Shown here piece by piece: positions 1 to 13,276 of a DNA stretch of 64,000 nt (the first letter of the stretch is position 1; each line of letters starts with the position of its first letter). The notes under the pieces are model-generated. The model saw only the letters and a program-made list of their open reading frames with translations, was not told where the DNA came from and made no database searches. The DNA is from Caldicellulosiruptor owensensis OL (lineage in GTDB: Bacteria > Bacillota > Thermoanaerobacteria > Caldicellulosiruptorales > Caldicellulosiruptoraceae). The translations under genes were made by a program, and so were the position numbers. The stretch covers positions 1,842,501 through 1,906,500 of the forward strand of contig NC_014657.1 of the NCBI RefSeq assembly GCF_000166335.1. The letters are read 5' to 3'.

Positions 1-66
1 TATCCTTGGGTCAGAAGCTGGAAGCCCTTCTACTATTCCATTTTCTGTAGTTACTCGTCTTAGCAT
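1..66 (-). CDS. Carboxylesterase type B, N-terminal fragment
   Basis: Only the first 22 codons lie inside the window; the gene runs off the left edge. The residues read MLRRVTTENGIVEGLPASDP, the typical opening of type B carboxylesterases (para-nitrobenzyl esterase family, alpha/beta hydrolases). A strong GGGAGGAATT ribosome site precedes the ATG and a good promoter lies upstream on the same strand. It is divergent from the LacI-type regulator at 435, so it may belong to that regulon. The catalytic residues are outside the window, so the substrate cannot be judged. Confidence 0.7.
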   Translation of the reverse strand, partial: MLRRVTTENGIVEGLPASDPRI

Positions 67-208
67 ATAATTCCTCCCATTAAAATATTATTTGTTGCTT
101 ATTTTTTATAACACTATGCCCAAAAACATATATCTATGGTGAGTGATGGTACAAAAGTACTTGCAGAACTTTTTTATATTCATATAGATAAAACTTTACC
201 CTGTTTTT

Positions 209-237
209 ATTGTAACGTTGTAGCAATTGGGTGTCAA
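209..237 (-). promoter_or_regulatory. Sigma-A type promoter for the carboxylesterase
   Basis: Read on the minus strand there is TTGACA (237-232), a 17-base spacer and TACAAT (214-209), about 140 bases ahead of the carboxylesterase start. Confidence 0.7.
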
Positions 238-303
238 CTTTTTTGATTCTTGTTTAACTTTCTTTAAAAATAGTTTTTTACAAGTATATAATGTTAAATA
301 AGT

Positions 304-332
304 TTGACATAATTGAAAAATACCGTTATAAT
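304..332 (+). promoter_or_regulatory. Sigma-A type promoter for the LacI-type regulator
   Basis: TTGACA (304-309), a 17-base spacer and TATAAT (327-332) form a consensus promoter. The expected start of transcription is near 339, about 95 bases ahead of the regulator's start codon. Confidence 0.8.
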
Positions 333-337
333 TTTGG

Positions 338-349
338 TATATCGATATA
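338..349. promoter_or_regulatory. Palindrome at the transcription start, candidate LacI-family operator
   Basis: TATATCGATATA is a perfect 12-base palindrome with a central CG, the form usual for LacI-family operators. It sits at the predicted +1 of the regulator's own promoter, which would suit autoregulation. This is inference from position and symmetry. Confidence 0.4.
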
Positions 350-434
350 GCTAAGATAATATATACATCTTATCATGCTTATTTCCAAACAATATGCACA
401 ATACATAAAGACTTGTCAATGGAGGATACATTTT

Positions 435-1481
435 ATGGGTAGCAAGAAAAAAGGTACAATAAAACTAATAGCTGAAAAAACAAATGTTTCACCAATAACA
501 GTATCAATTGTCCTAAATGGCCGTGGAGATGAAATGCGAATTTCTAAAGAGACACAAGAAAAAATAATAGAAGAAGCAAAAAAATTGGGTTATCAACCTA
601 ATGTCTTTGCAAGAAGGCTAAAAAAATCTAACCAAAACTCATCTCCTCTGCTAATAGGAATTTTATGGCCAGCTACTTATTTATCTGATTTATTAGTACG
701 CTTTTTCAATGGTCTTCAAAACTGTATTTTAAACAAAAAAATGAATATAGAAATTGTCTTCAAACCTTATTATCCATCAAATTTGGTACAATTAAAAGAA
801 CTTTTTGTTGAAAACCTATTCAATGGAGTAATAGTAGTCGGAACTACTGACAGTGACATTGAATTTTTGGAAAATCTAAATACCGTTATGCCAATTGTAA
901 TGTTCAACAGACAGAGCTCTAAATACAGTTGTATTTATGTTGACGAATATAGTTTGGGTGAAAAAGTGGCTAAACTGTTTGCTGCAAGAGGTCATAAAAG
1001 TGTTGGATTAATTGGACCTTCTTATCTTAACAGGAATTTTAGTATGAGAAGAATAGGATTCCTTGATTCATGCAGAAAACTCAATTTATCAATCTCAGAT
1101 AACCACATAATAACTGATGATGAAGTCGACATAAAAGCAGGTAGAAACTGTATGAAAAAATTGTTAAGCAGTGGTAATTTGCCAACTGCCATTTTCATTC
1201 TTTCTTCTACTATGGCCTATGGAGTTTATTCTGTTTTGCAAGAAAATGGATATTCTATTCCGAATGATGTTGAAATTGTAGGATGCAGTGATCTTTTAAC
1301 ATGTGAACTGTTGAACCCCAGATTAACAGTTATTGATTATTCGATTGAAAAAATGGTATACAAATCTTTGAATTTAATTACTGAAATGGTAACAGGGATT
1401 CACCGTGAACCTGTTTGTCTTATTGAAGATTCATATTTTATATTTCGTGAAAGTTGTGGAAGCTTTCCAGAATTAGATTAA
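435..1481 (+). CDS. LacI-family transcriptional regulator
   Basis: A 348-residue DNA-binding sugar sensor. The N-terminus carries the LacI helix-turn-helix (TIKLIAEKTNVSPITVS, then VLNGRG) and the hinge helix (FARRLKK); the rest is a periplasmic-binding-protein-like effector domain (NGVIVVG, GHKSVGLIGP, PTAIFI). The ATG at 435 is chosen over an in-frame one at 375 because GGAGG lies nine bases before it. The gene sits between a divergent carboxylesterase and a downstream secreted esterase, so a local operator role is likely. The effector is unknown. Confidence 0.88.
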   Translation: MGSKKKGTIKLIAEKTNVSPITVSIVLNGRGDEMRISKETQEKIIEEAKKLGYQPNVFARRLKKSNQNSSPLLIGILWPATYLSDLLVRFFNGLQNCILNKKMNIEIVFKPYYPSNLVQLKELFVENLFNGVIVVGTTDSDIEFLENLNTVMPIVMFNRQSSKYSCIYVDEYSLGEKVAKLFAARGHKSVGLIGPSYLNRNFSMRRIGFLDSCRKLNLSISDNHIITDDEVDIKAGRNCMKKLLSSGNLPTAIFILSSTMAYGVYSVLQENGYSIPNDVEIVGCSDLLTCELLNPRLTVIDYSIEKMVYKSLNLITEMVTGIHREPVCLIEDSYFIFRESCGSFPELD

Positions 1482-1541
1482 TAAATTTCATAGAAATATT
1501 TTTACTTACGAAAATTAATAAAGTAATTAGCGAGGAGGTAA

Positions 1542-2882
<1,341 letters not shown>

Positions 2883-2904
2883 AATATGACAATATTTTTA
2901 AGTA

Positions 2905-3023
2905 AACGGGACTGCCCAAAAGGGTATATCATACTTTTTGGTTTAAAACAACACATAATTTAGTCCAGTGCCAATTATATGTTGTTGAAATGAAATTTTT
3001 TTTGCTTCCAGGACAGTCCCGTT
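2905..3023. repeat. Nested inverted-repeat element, MITE-like or bidirectional terminator
   Basis: The outer arms 2905-2917 and 3011-3023 (AACGGGACTGCCC against its complement) match at 12 of 13 positions. An inner pair, 2947-2960 and 2973-2986, matches at 13 of 14. The element fills the gap between the convergent esterase and GH31 genes. Its left end resembles the GGCTGTCCAAAA-like ends of IS1182-type elements. It could serve as a terminator for both genes. Confidence 0.5.
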
Positions 3024-3037
3024 ATCTTTTTTAAATT

Positions 3038-5023
3038 TTACCAAAGTTCAACTTGATTTTTTATAAAAATCGGTATTGTGTTTAAAGGAGCTTGGCAAAT
3101 AATTTCTTTTCCACCTTCATATACTTTTCCTGTTCCCCACTCTCTCCAGAGAACTCCTTCAGGCAGATAAACACTCCTTTCTCTCATACCTTCATACAAT
3201 ACAGGAGCTACTAATATATCAGGTCCAAACATAAATTCATCTTCTATTTCCCATGATCTTGTATCAAAGGGGAAATCATAAAATAATGGTCGCATAATCG
3301 GTGTTCCTTTTTCATGTGCAAGTAACATCTGCCTTTTTATATATGGCTTAAGCTTTTCACGAATATAAAGATACTTTTTAAAAATCTCATAAGCTTCCTC
3401 ACCATAGCTCCATACTTCATTTGGTCCACCAGTGCCCATTTTCCCCCCACCTTTATTACTTGTTGGTGGAGTATAAGGTTTTCTATCCCCATGCAGCCTA
3501 AATACAGGACAAAATGCTCCAAATTGGAACCATCTGATTATCAATTCTCTAAAAGAAGGATCCTCTGGATCGCCACCATAGAAACCTCCTATGTCACTTG
3601 TCCACCAGGGTATTCCCGCCATTGCCATATTTAAGCCACATGCAACTTGATTTCTCAATGATTCAAAGGTGGATGCAATATCCCCCGACCACACAACCAC
3701 TCCATAGCGTTGGGAACCAGCCCAAGCACAACGAATTAAGTTAATTATCTTTTCTATACCTTCCTTTTTCAATCCATCATAAAAAGTTTTTGCATACAAT
3801 AGAGGATAAATATTTCCTATCTCTAAACATGGTCCCAAATAATATCTATAATTATCAAATTCATATTTATGGAATTCTGGCTCGGCTTCATCAAGCCAGT
3901 ACATTTTAATACCTTTTGAAAAATAATTTTCTTTGACTTTTCCCCACATAAATTCACGTGCTTCGGGATTAGTCATATCAACAAAAAGAGTGTCATTGAC
4001 AAACTGCATAGTTACTCGCGGTCCCCGGTCGGTACTCATAAGTAAGCCCTTTGAAAGCATCTCTTCATAATTTTCGCTTTCTTTCTCAACAGTCGGCCAT
4101 ATAGATACCATTACTTCAATACCCATTTTTCTGAGCTCTTCTACCATTTTCTCTGGATGAGGCCAGTAATCTTCATCAAACTTCCAGTCTCCCTGATGTG
4201 GCCAATGGAAAAAATCAATCACAATTACATCAAGAGGAAGATTACGCCTTTTATATTCATACGCTACATCCATTAATTCTTGAGTATTTCTATACCTCAG
4301 TTTACTTTGCCAAAATCCCATTGCATAGTCAGGCATCATTGGAGGTGTGCCTGTAACTTGCATATATTGTTCTAAAATTTCAGCAGGATTATTACCTGCT
4401 GTTATCCAATAATCCATAGTTTTAGTTACAAATGCTTCCCACTCAGTTATATTTTTGCCAAATACAACCCTTCCAATTGCCGGATTGTTCCACAAGAAGC
4501 CATATCCAATGTTTGAAACTAAAAAAGGAACACTTGACTGTGTGTTTCTATGTGCAAGTTCTAAAGCACATCCTTTTAAATTCAAGTATGGCTGTTGATA
4601 TTGCCCCATTCCATAAATCTTTTCCTTAGGTTCTGACTCAAAACGAACGGTTAATCGGTAACTACCACCCGGGATTGGTTGAAACTCTCGACCTCTTTTA
4701 CGCAAGCCTGCTGCAAATCTTGATGTATATTCTTTTAACATAATCCTATTTTCATTGTTATAAAACGTAATATCACCAGTCTGTTCTATTACTGCATATA
4801 TGTTACCATTTCTTATTGCTGCTCTATTTCCGTCAATCTCTATTTCCACGTTACTATTGTTATTCTTAGCTTTGGGTAATAAAGCCCAGTCATTTTCTGG
4901 CATATTTCCTTCTTGGGTTGCACGAACTCGCAAGCCATTTTTGCCCCATGCTTCAATCCACAGAATTTCTCTGTCATATTTACTTATCAATTTATCTTCA
5001 CAAGCAGTAAAAAGTCTTGGCAT
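3038..5023 (-). CDS. GH31 alpha-glycosidase (alpha-xylosidase/alpha-glucosidase type)
   Basis: A 661-residue cytoplasmic retaining glycosidase with no signal peptide. The GH31 signatures are the nucleophile Asp in YWLDEAEPE (about residue 378), the acid/base Asp in WSGDIAS (about residue 448), and HGDRKP. A beta-sandwich precedes the (beta/alpha)8 barrel and a proximal C-terminal domain follows it. The ATG at 5023 is preferred to an overlapping GTG at 5032 because GAGGTGA then has normal spacing. It is the last gene of the minus-strand cluster, 20 bases after GH4. Substrate may be xylose from xyloglucan or alpha-glucosides; motif reading alone does not decide. Confidence 0.85.
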   Translation of the reverse strand: MPRLFTACEDKLISKYDREILWIEAWGKNGLRVRATQEGNMPENDWALLPKAKNNNSNVEIEIDGNRAAIRNGNIYAVIEQTGDITFYNNENRIMLKEYTSRFAAGLRKRGREFQPIPGGSYRLTVRFESEPKEKIYGMGQYQQPYLNLKGCALELAHRNTQSSVPFLVSNIGYGFLWNNPAIGRVVFGKNITEWEAFVTKTMDYWITAGNNPAEILEQYMQVTGTPPMMPDYAMGFWQSKLRYRNTQELMDVAYEYKRRNLPLDVIVIDFFHWPHQGDWKFDEDYWPHPEKMVEELRKMGIEVMVSIWPTVEKESENYEEMLSKGLLMSTDRGPRVTMQFVNDTLFVDMTNPEAREFMWGKVKENYFSKGIKMYWLDEAEPEFHKYEFDNYRYYLGPCLEIGNIYPLLYAKTFYDGLKKEGIEKIINLIRCAWAGSQRYGVVVWSGDIASTFESLRNQVACGLNMAMAGIPWWTSDIGGFYGGDPEDPSFRELIIRWFQFGAFCPVFRLHGDRKPYTPPTSNKGGGKMGTGGPNEVWSYGEEAYEIFKKYLYIREKLKPYIKRQMLLAHEKGTPIMRPLFYDFPFDTRSWEIEDEFMFGPDILVAPVLYEGMRERSVYLPEGVLWREWGTGKVYEGGKEIICQAPLNTIPIFIKNQVELW

Positions 5024-5052
5024 TATTTTCACCTCACTAGACTATTTGATAA

Positions 5053-6369
5053 TTATTTGTAAAAACTATCTGGCAGCCATTCTTTTTCAGCTTCAAACAT
5101 CTCATCTACCATCTGGCGTATTTCATCCAAATCCAAAACAGCACTTGTGAGAGGATCCATCATAATCGCATGATAAACTACTTCCCTGTCACCTGTCAAA
5201 GCTGCAATCACAGCAAGCTCTTGAACATTTATATTTGTTCTGTTTAAAGCTGCAAGCTGTGGTGGAAGATTTCCAACATAAGTTGGCTGAATACCATTTT
5301 TGTCAACTAAACATGGTACTTCTACGCAGCATCCTTCAGGTAAATTTGTTATCAAACCCTTGTTCTCAACATTACCATTTATCACACTTGGCGTATTTGT
5401 CTCTATTGAATGGATGATAGTTGCACAGTATTCGTTACTTCTTTTCGGGTCGATGTAATCTGCCTCTGCCATCTTCTTCAGGTCTTCAAGTAAAGTTTTC
5501 GCAGCATCTAAGCAACAGTGTAGATACATGCCATTGTAATGTTCTTTGTGCCATGAATGGGTTTTATGGATTCTATTTATCCAATCGTCGCTCTTTCGAA
5601 AATAGGGAACATATTCAGACATGTGAAAACTTGACTCTGAAACATAATACCCAAAATGCTTTAATATCTCGAATTTAGTAACATCCTGCGTATAGATTTC
5701 TGGATCATTTGCTTTTTCCCTTATAAGAGGATATGCATCTTTCCCATTCCACTCAAATTTTAAAAACCATGCCATGTGGTTTATACCTGCACATAAGTAT
5801 GAAATCTCTTCCATCTTTGCACCAATAATCTTTGCTAAAAATTCTGCAGTTCCTTGAACACTATGACAAAGCCCTACATTTTTTATATTCGTAGCTTTAT
5901 TTAACGCCCAGCAGTTCATTGCCATTGGATTTACATAGTTAAGAAGAAGAGCATCTGGACACAGCTCTCCCATGTCCTTTGCAATGTCAAGCAAAACTGG
6001 TATTGTTCTAAGAGCCCTGAAAACCCCACCTGGACCTATTGTATCACCAACTGCCTGTTTTACACCATATTTTAGAGGAATGTAAATGTCATATTCGTAA
6101 GGTTTTAAACCTCCAACTTGTATTGTGACAATCACATATTTTGCACCTTTTAGAGCTTCTTTTCTATCAGTTGTGGCTTCAAGTTTGGTTGGATACTTTT
6201 CCTGATCAATGAGTTTTTGCAAAGCTTTTTTCATAAATTCAAGCCTTATACTATCAATGTCCATAAGCGCTATTGTAGAGTCTCTTAACTCTGGGTACGA
6301 CAAAATGTCTCTTACCAGGTTTCTTGTGAAAACTCCACTTCCTGCACCTATGATAGCTATTTTGAGCAT
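5053..6369 (-). CDS. GH4 glycosidase (alpha-galactosidase / alpha-galacturonidase, MelA-like)
   Basis: A 438-residue NAD+- and Mn2+-dependent glycosidase that acts by oxidation-elimination. The N-terminus has the Rossmann motif IGAGSGVFT. Cys168 in GLCHSVQGT and His198 in GINHMAWF are the expected metal ligands, and NYVNPMA is typical. The ATG at 6369 has AAGGAG eight bases upstream; an upstream ATG at 6387 overlaps that site and is not used. In a pectin cluster, alpha-galacturonidase (LplD-like) and alpha-galactosidase are both plausible. Confidence 0.85.
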   Translation of the reverse strand: MLKIAIIGAGSGVFTRNLVRDILSYPELRDSTIALMDIDSIRLEFMKKALQKLIDQEKYPTKLEATTDRKEALKGAKYVIVTIQVGGLKPYEYDIYIPLKYGVKQAVGDTIGPGGVFRALRTIPVLLDIAKDMGELCPDALLLNYVNPMAMNCWALNKATNIKNVGLCHSVQGTAEFLAKIIGAKMEEISYLCAGINHMAWFLKFEWNGKDAYPLIREKANDPEIYTQDVTKFEILKHFGYYVSESSFHMSEYVPYFRKSDDWINRIHKTHSWHKEHYNGMYLHCCLDAAKTLLEDLKKMAEADYIDPKRSNEYCATIIHSIETNTPSVINGNVENKGLITNLPEGCCVEVPCLVDKNGIQPTYVGNLPPQLAALNRTNINVQELAVIAALTGDREVVYHAIMMDPLTSAVLDLDEIRQMVDEMFEAEKEWLPDSFYK

Positions 6370-6404
6370 ACCCTCATCTCCTTCCATTAATGAATTTATT
6401 CTTT

Positions 6405-6433
6405 ATTTTAACTTTTCGGCTACTGTAGTTGAA
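6405..6433 (-). promoter_or_regulatory. Candidate promoter for GH4-GH31
   Basis: On the minus strand TTCAAC (6433-6428), 17 bases, then TAAAAT (6410-6405). The -10 is good and the -35 weak. It lies downstream of a terminator, so GH4-GH31 may be a separate transcript. Confidence 0.5.
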
Positions 6434-6462
6434 TCTAATAATTTTGAAATTTCTATTAGATT
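6432..6462. promoter_or_regulatory. Inverted repeat at the -35 of the GH4 promoter, possible operator
   Basis: AATCTAATA (6432-6440) and TATTAGATT (6454-6462) are exact reverse complements separated by 13 bases. They abut the -35 of the GH4 promoter. A regulator site is possible; this is inference from position. Confidence 0.35.
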
Positions 6463-6475
6463 TTATAAAACAAAT

Positions 6476-6517
6476 AAGACAGCTTCTTAAATTTTATACT
6501 CTTTAAGAAGCTGTCTT
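6476..6517 (-). terminator. Hairpin after GH51
   Basis: A perfect 15-base stem: AAGACAGCTTCTTAA (6476-6490) with its complement 6503-6517 and a 12-base loop. On the minus strand it is followed by ATTTGTTTT. It lies 20 bases after the GH51 stop codon. Confidence 0.7.
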
Positions 6518-6536
6518 GCTTGCTAAGTGAACACAA

Positions 6537-8099
<1,563 letters not shown>

Positions 8100-8138
8100 T
8101 TATTTATACCTTATTGCCTTTAAGTTTTCATCAAACAT

Positions 8139-10397
8139 TTACATAGAAAAGTCATTATAAGAGATTACTTTTTCTTCTCCTTGATTGCCTCTGATTTCAA
8201 TACAACTTTTTTTATACTTTAAAACAACACTTTCTTTAAATCCCAGAATAACTTTTGCTTTCTTAAAAATACCATTCTCCCAATAAATATCAACTGTATG
8301 TCCGCCACGTGCTTTTAAACCTTTTATATATCCGCTTTCCCAATTCCTTGGGAGTGCAGGCAGAAGTTCAATCGTGTCGTCATATGACTGCATAATCATC
8401 TCTGCAATACTAGCAGTAACTCCAAAATTTCCATCAATCTGAAACGGTGGATGGTTGTCAAGCAAATTGGGCAGAGTTGATTTTTTGAGAAGTTCTAAAA
8501 TATTTTCATAAGCTTTATTCCCTTCTTTAAGCCTTGCCCAGAAACATATAATCCAAGCCCTGCTCCAACCAGTATGTCCAGAACCATGTTCAAGTCTTCT
8601 TTGCAGCGTTTTCTTTGCAGCTTCAAAAAGCTGTGGTGTTTTTTCAGGAGTTATCTGGTTTTCAGGATAAAGCCCAAACAAATGAGAAATATGTCTATGG
8701 CCTGGCTCTGCTTCTTCATAATCTTCTATCCACTCTTGAATCTGTCCATATTTACCAATCTTAATTGGTGGAAATTTATTTAATGCATATTCTATTTTTT
8801 CAACAATCTCATCATTTAATTTTAAAATATCATTAGCTTTTTTGACTTTCTCAAAGAGTGCGCTAATTACTTGAATATCCATAGTCGGCATATATGTCAG
8901 ACTGTATACATCACCATTCAGCTTATAGCTATTCTCCGGTGAACAGGAGGGACATGTTACAAGGTAGCCGTTTTCATCTTCAATGAGATAATCTAATAAG
9001 AACAACGCTGCTTCCCTCATTAAATAGTAGTATTTTTTTAGAAAATCTAAATCTCCTGTGTATTCATAATGATCCCATATATGAAGACAAAGCCATGCAG
9101 CCCCCATTGGCCAATATGTTGCAGGGATGTAAATATCCTGAGGAGCAGTATCTCCCCAAATATCTGTATTGTGATGTGCACAAAATCCTCTACATCCATA
9201 CATTCTCTGGGCAGTAATCTTACCGTTTTCATACATTTTCTCTAGTAAATCAAATAAAGACATATGACATTCTGAAAGATTACAAACCTCAGCAGGCCAA
9301 TAGTTCATCTGTAGATTAATATTTATTGTATACTTACTGCCCCAAGGTGGCTTCATTTCTTTGTTCCAAATTCCCTGCAAATTTGGTGGCAGACACCCTG
9401 GGCGGCTACTTGATATTAGTAAATATCTTCCAAATTGAAAAAGTAGTACTATTAATTCTTCATCTTTATATCCTTCTTTTAATAAGTTAATCCTCTCTGG
9501 AGTTGTCAATTCAATACGGTTGTTAGTATTTGCTGTATCGATATAAAACTCGACTCTGTCAAACAATGATTTATAATCTTCTGTATGCCTCTTATAAAGT
9601 TCTTCAAAATCATGTTTAGATACTTGTTCTAATGTTTTCAAACACCAGTTAAAATAATCTTTCTCTTTGTAGCTGGTTGTTGAGGTAATTAAAAGCATAA
9701 CCTCAGTTGCATTTTTTACAAACAAATTGTCACCAATTGTATAGACATCCCCATCTTTTGATACAGCCTTTAATACAGCAGAAAAAGAAACTCCCCTTCC
9801 ACTACCAGCCGAGCATTCAAAAAATATTTTATCATTATCTACTCTTCCACACCTGTCTATGTCTTCCTGATACTCACGTCTAAATTTTGCTCTCAAGAAG
9901 ATTGCCCCTTTTTTGCTACAGCATATCTTTACTACAATCACCTTATCTGGATAAGAAGAAAAGTAAGTCTTTTCATATCTGATATCATCTACATTAAATT
10001 CAACTTTACAAGTAGCATTTGAAATATCAAGATATCTGGTATATTTTTCAACTTTATCTGTCTTAACCCCTTCAAAATATATATCAAGATAACCTAGCGG
10101 TTCATAGTTTCCTTCGCTATGGGGTGTTCCAGAAAGAGCAAAAACAGAAAGCTCTTCAGCTCTTTTTATATTCCCTTCTAAAATGCTTTTTCGTATCACC
10201 TGCAAATATTTTAGTGCATCTGGATTTTCTCTCCTCCGAGGCCCACATGACCAAATACTTTCTTCATTTAGTTGGAGGGTCTCATATTCAACTCCACCAT
10301 ATATCATTGCACCCAAACTTCCATTACCTATTGGAAGTGCCTCTTCCCAGCAGCTTGCTGGTTTATCAAAAATTATTTTTAAGTTTTGTGAACTCAT
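8139..10397 (-). CDS. GH95 alpha-L-fucosidase / alpha-L-galactosidase
   Basis: A 752-residue inverting enzyme without signal peptide, the normal size for bacterial GH95. The N-terminal beta domain opens with the family motif [17 protein letters not shown]. The alpha/alpha barrel has [10 protein letters not shown] followed by [12 protein letters not shown], and [11 protein letters not shown] near the end. GH95 enzymes remove alpha-1,2-fucose from xyloglucan or L-galactose from pectin and hemicellulose. TGGAGG precedes the ATG. It lies 36 bases after GH127, which suggests one operon. Confidence 0.9.
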   Translation of the reverse strand: MSSQNLKIIFDKPASCWEEALPIGNGSLGAMIYGGVEYETLQLNEESIWSCGPRRRENPDALKYLQVIRKSILEGNIKRAEELSVFALSGTPHSEGNYEPLGYLDIYFEGVKTDKVEKYTRYLDISNATCKVEFNVDDIRYEKTYFSSYPDKVIVVKICCSKKGAIFLRAKFRREYQEDIDRCGRVDNDKIFFECSAGSGRGVSFSAVLKAVSKDGDVYTIGDNLFVKNATEVMLLITSTTSYKEKDYFNWCLKTLEQVSKHDFEELYKRHTEDYKSLFDRVEFYIDTANTNNRIELTTPERINLLKEGYKDEELIVLLFQFGRYLLISSSRPGCLPPNLQGIWNKEMKPPWGSKYTININLQMNYWPAEVCNLSECHMSLFDLLEKMYENGKITAQRMYGCRGFCAHHNTDIWGDTAPQDIYIPATYWPMGAAWLCLHIWDHYEYTGDLDFLKKYYYLMREAALFLLDYLIEDENGYLVTCPSCSPENSYKLNGDVYSLTYMPTMDIQVISALFEKVKKANDILKLNDEIVEKIEYALNKFPPIKIGKYGQIQEWIEDYEEAEPGHRHISHLFGLYPENQITPEKTPQLFEAAKKTLQRRLEHGSGHTGWSRAWIICFWARLKEGNKAYENILELLKKSTLPNLLDNHPPFQIDGNFGVTASIAEMIMQSYDDTIELLPALPRNWESGYIKGLKARGGHTVDIYWENGIFKKAKVILGFKESVVLKYKKSCIEIRGNQGEEKVISYNDFSM

Positions 10398-10433
10398 GGA
10401 TATACCTCCATTTAACTTTTAATATTTTGTCCT

Positions 10434-12197
10434 CTAATCAACCAAAAAATATACTGTATATTTTTCATCATCTATATAACAAAGCGGTAAAAATATTATA
10501 TCCTCAATTTGACCATATGTTATATATCGAATTGGCCCAAAACCTCTTTCGTTAATGGGTATAATTACATCCTTTATTTCTTTACCATTAATAGTAATCT
10601 TCTTCCTATTTTCACACAATCCTGCCAGCACAACAGGTCCTATCATGAAAGCTACTTGCTGGGGATCGTCTGGCATTGGACAGGTTTCAACCGTTTTGTA
10701 GAAAGTAATTTTTACTTTATCGTTATTCCATCTTTGCATTAATTGAATATATGAAGAATCATCAATACTGTAGTATAAGTCTTCATTTACTGCTACTTCT
10801 ATTTTCATAGCCCACCACGGCTTTCTTATTGCAAGCTCAAATTCTATAGGATTCTTGCACTGAATCTCTATACATATTTCATCCTTTTTGGCTGTATATG
10901 CAAAACTTTCCTGCCTTCTTCCATAGTATTGCTTTATTGTAATGTCATTTCCTTTGTCATCTTTCCAAGTTACAAAAGAAGGTATAAACTGACTTATTAC
11001 TATTCCATTTTGGCCCTTGTAATAAATTATGTCATTGTAAATAGTATGTGCTTGCACTAACGTCCCATGACAACACCAGAAATCATTTGTCGGTGTTCCC
11101 CATCTTTTTTGGCTGCCTGGCATCAGCGGTAGAAAATATGTTACCATCCCATCTTTAAGCCTCTGCTGGGCAAATAATCCATTATAAATATTTCTCTCTA
11201 TATAATCACTATATCTCTTGTCCCCTGTCCATCTAAATAGAAATTCAGCCAAGCGTATCATATTATAAACCACACAATGCTCTTGATTTGTTGGACCGAG
11301 ATAATTTTTTATTTTTTGTTTGGGTGTCCATACTTCTCCTAATGTCTGACCACCTGTACAAAAATATCCACGCTCTTCTACAGCTTCTCTCCAATAAGAT
11401 TCAACTATCTTTCTAAACTTCTCTTCCCCTGTAACTTCCCATACTCTCGCCGCTCCATGTATTTCTGGTATTGTAGTATTTGCATGCCTACCTGTCAATA
11501 CATCTTCACCGTTTAACAATCTGTCAAATAAGCGACCTCTGTAATAACGTTCCATCAAATCTCTATATTTGATATCTTTTGTTATATTGTATAGCTCTGC
11601 CCATATCTCAAGCATACCACCAGTTTCATAATCTAAAATGTCGTCCATCTTCTCTCGAGAAAATTGTCCACTCCATCTGTAAAACCAATTAGCCCATCTA
11701 TCTACTATCTCTAACGCTTTTTGATTTGAGGTATATTTGTACATATCTACAAGTCCCATGAAAGTCTTATGAACTGTATAGTGTGGTGCCCATACCCATT
11801 TCCCTCTTGCCATCCATTCAAAGTATTTCTCAGGAATAGAACCTACCCATTCTCCCCCATTTTCTTTCTGACACCTTTCAAGCTCATCAACAATATAATC
11901 TGCCTTTCCTTTTATTTCTTCATCCCCAAAATTTGCATATATTCTTGCTGCTGCTGATAACCAGTGTCCTAAGAAATGCCCTCTTAATTGACATGTTGGT
12001 GACTCCCATCCACCATGAATGTCTTGTGGTAGAAAACTCCAACTCATTATTCCAGATTCTAAGTAGAAATTCTGAAGCAAGTTTTCGGTTTTCAAAGAAA
12101 GCATATAGCTTCTGTTTAATTTAAATCTCTTGTAATATTCACTATCACTGTAAAGAGATGCTCTCAAAGGTATTAAAAATTGCTTTTGTTCTTTCAT
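10434..12197 (-). CDS. GH127-type beta-L-arabinofuranosidase (former DUF1680)
   Basis: A 587-residue alpha/alpha-barrel enzyme of the GH127/GH146 group. It has no signal peptide. In HypBA1 the catalytic Cys and a zinc ion are held by a Glu and three Cys; here NQEHC (Glu306, Cys308) and WCCHGT (Cys375, Cys376) are the apparent equivalents, and WAPHYTVHK is typical. Members remove beta-L-arabinofuranose from arabinan or extensin-type glycans. A GGAGGAG site precedes the ATG. Assignment within GH127/142/146 cannot be settled by eye. Confidence 0.82.
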   Translation of the reverse strand: MKEQKQFLIPLRASLYSDSEYYKRFKLNRSYMLSLKTENLLQNFYLESGIMSWSFLPQDIHGGWESPTCQLRGHFLGHWLSAAARIYANFGDEEIKGKADYIVDELERCQKENGGEWVGSIPEKYFEWMARGKWVWAPHYTVHKTFMGLVDMYKYTSNQKALEIVDRWANWFYRWSGQFSREKMDDILDYETGGMLEIWAELYNITKDIKYRDLMERYYRGRLFDRLLNGEDVLTGRHANTTIPEIHGAARVWEVTGEEKFRKIVESYWREAVEERGYFCTGGQTLGEVWTPKQKIKNYLGPTNQEHCVVYNMIRLAEFLFRWTGDKRYSDYIERNIYNGLFAQQRLKDGMVTYFLPLMPGSQKRWGTPTNDFWCCHGTLVQAHTIYNDIIYYKGQNGIVISQFIPSFVTWKDDKGNDITIKQYYGRRQESFAYTAKKDEICIEIQCKNPIEFELAIRKPWWAMKIEVAVNEDLYYSIDDSSYIQLMQRWNNDKVKITFYKTVETCPMPDDPQQVAFMIGPVVLAGLCENRKKITINGKEIKDVIIPINERGFGPIRYITYGQIEDIIFLPLCYIDDEKYTVYFLVD

Positions 12198-12252
12198 TTA
12201 CTCTCCTCCTGTTCCATGTTATTGTTTTTGTTATTTTCCTTTAAATTGCCTT

Positions 12253-13089
12253 CTATAATTTTATTATCCTTCCAAGAATTGTTTTAGAAAAACCTTTATA
12301 TGTGTGATCAAAGGTAATTATCTCTGTTTTATTAAAATCTATTTCACCTGTATGTTGTACTACGTATGGGTATATTTCCAGCTTAGAGCCGGCAACACAA
12401 TATACAGGCATTCTTTCCAGTGGATAATAAACATCTTTGAGCACAACTGGACCTTCAATAAGTTCTCCTGACCAAAAATCTACCCAATTTCCTCTGGGCA
12501 AATAAATGCTTCTTCTTCCTGCAGAATTTATAATCGGAGCCACCAAGAAAATATCTCCACAATAAAATTCATCGTCAATATACCAGCAATATTCATCATC
12601 AGGATGATGAATAAGCAACGCTCTTATGAAAGGATATCCTGTCTTTGTAACTTTTTCACCCTGCTTAACAAAATATGGAATCAATGCATATCGTAATTTC
12701 CACCATTCTCTGACAACATCAGATACATTGGGATAATTATAGGGTTCTCGTGGGGAAGCCCCATGGTATCTCATATGCGAAGTGAATACACCTATCTGTG
12801 TCCAGCGAACATAAATATCGTCATCAGGCCAATTATTCATAAAATCTGGAAGACCATGAAATCCGGGAATATCATGACTCCAAAAACCAAAGCCTGATAC
12901 ACCTAAATGTAAACCACCTCGAATTGTGGCTGCTAAGCCGTCCCATGTACTACTACTATCACCACCCCAATGAACTGGATATCGCTGACATCCTATCCAA
13001 CCTGCTCTTGCCCATATAACAGCTTGTCCTTCTCCTTTAGCTCTTTCTGCATTAAAAAAATATTGTGTTTTATAAGGTATTAATATCAA
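12253..13089 (-). pseudogene. GH31 C-terminal remnant (alpha-xylosidase type)
   Basis: A 278-residue open frame matching only the second half of a GH31 enzyme. It begins just before the acid/base segment (HWGGDSSSTW) and continues through FGFWSHDIPGF and the beta-sandwich. The N-terminal domain and the barrel half with the catalytic nucleophile are missing, and a stop codon lies just upstream in the same frame. It cannot be an active GH31 by itself. A 5' deletion is the simplest explanation. It is distinct in sequence from the intact GH31 at 3038. Confidence 0.8.
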
Positions 13090-13276
13090 TATATTACAGC
13101 TGCTTTTCTATAAAGGAGAATTAAACATATCTAAACGTTTTACTTTAAACAAATAAAAATAAAGCTTTTAATTTTATTAACACAAAAATATAGATATACA
13201 AATTTACTTGTCAACCATAATTTTAAATTATTGAAAATATTTTATACTTTAAATCGAACAAAAGCCTTGAAAATAC

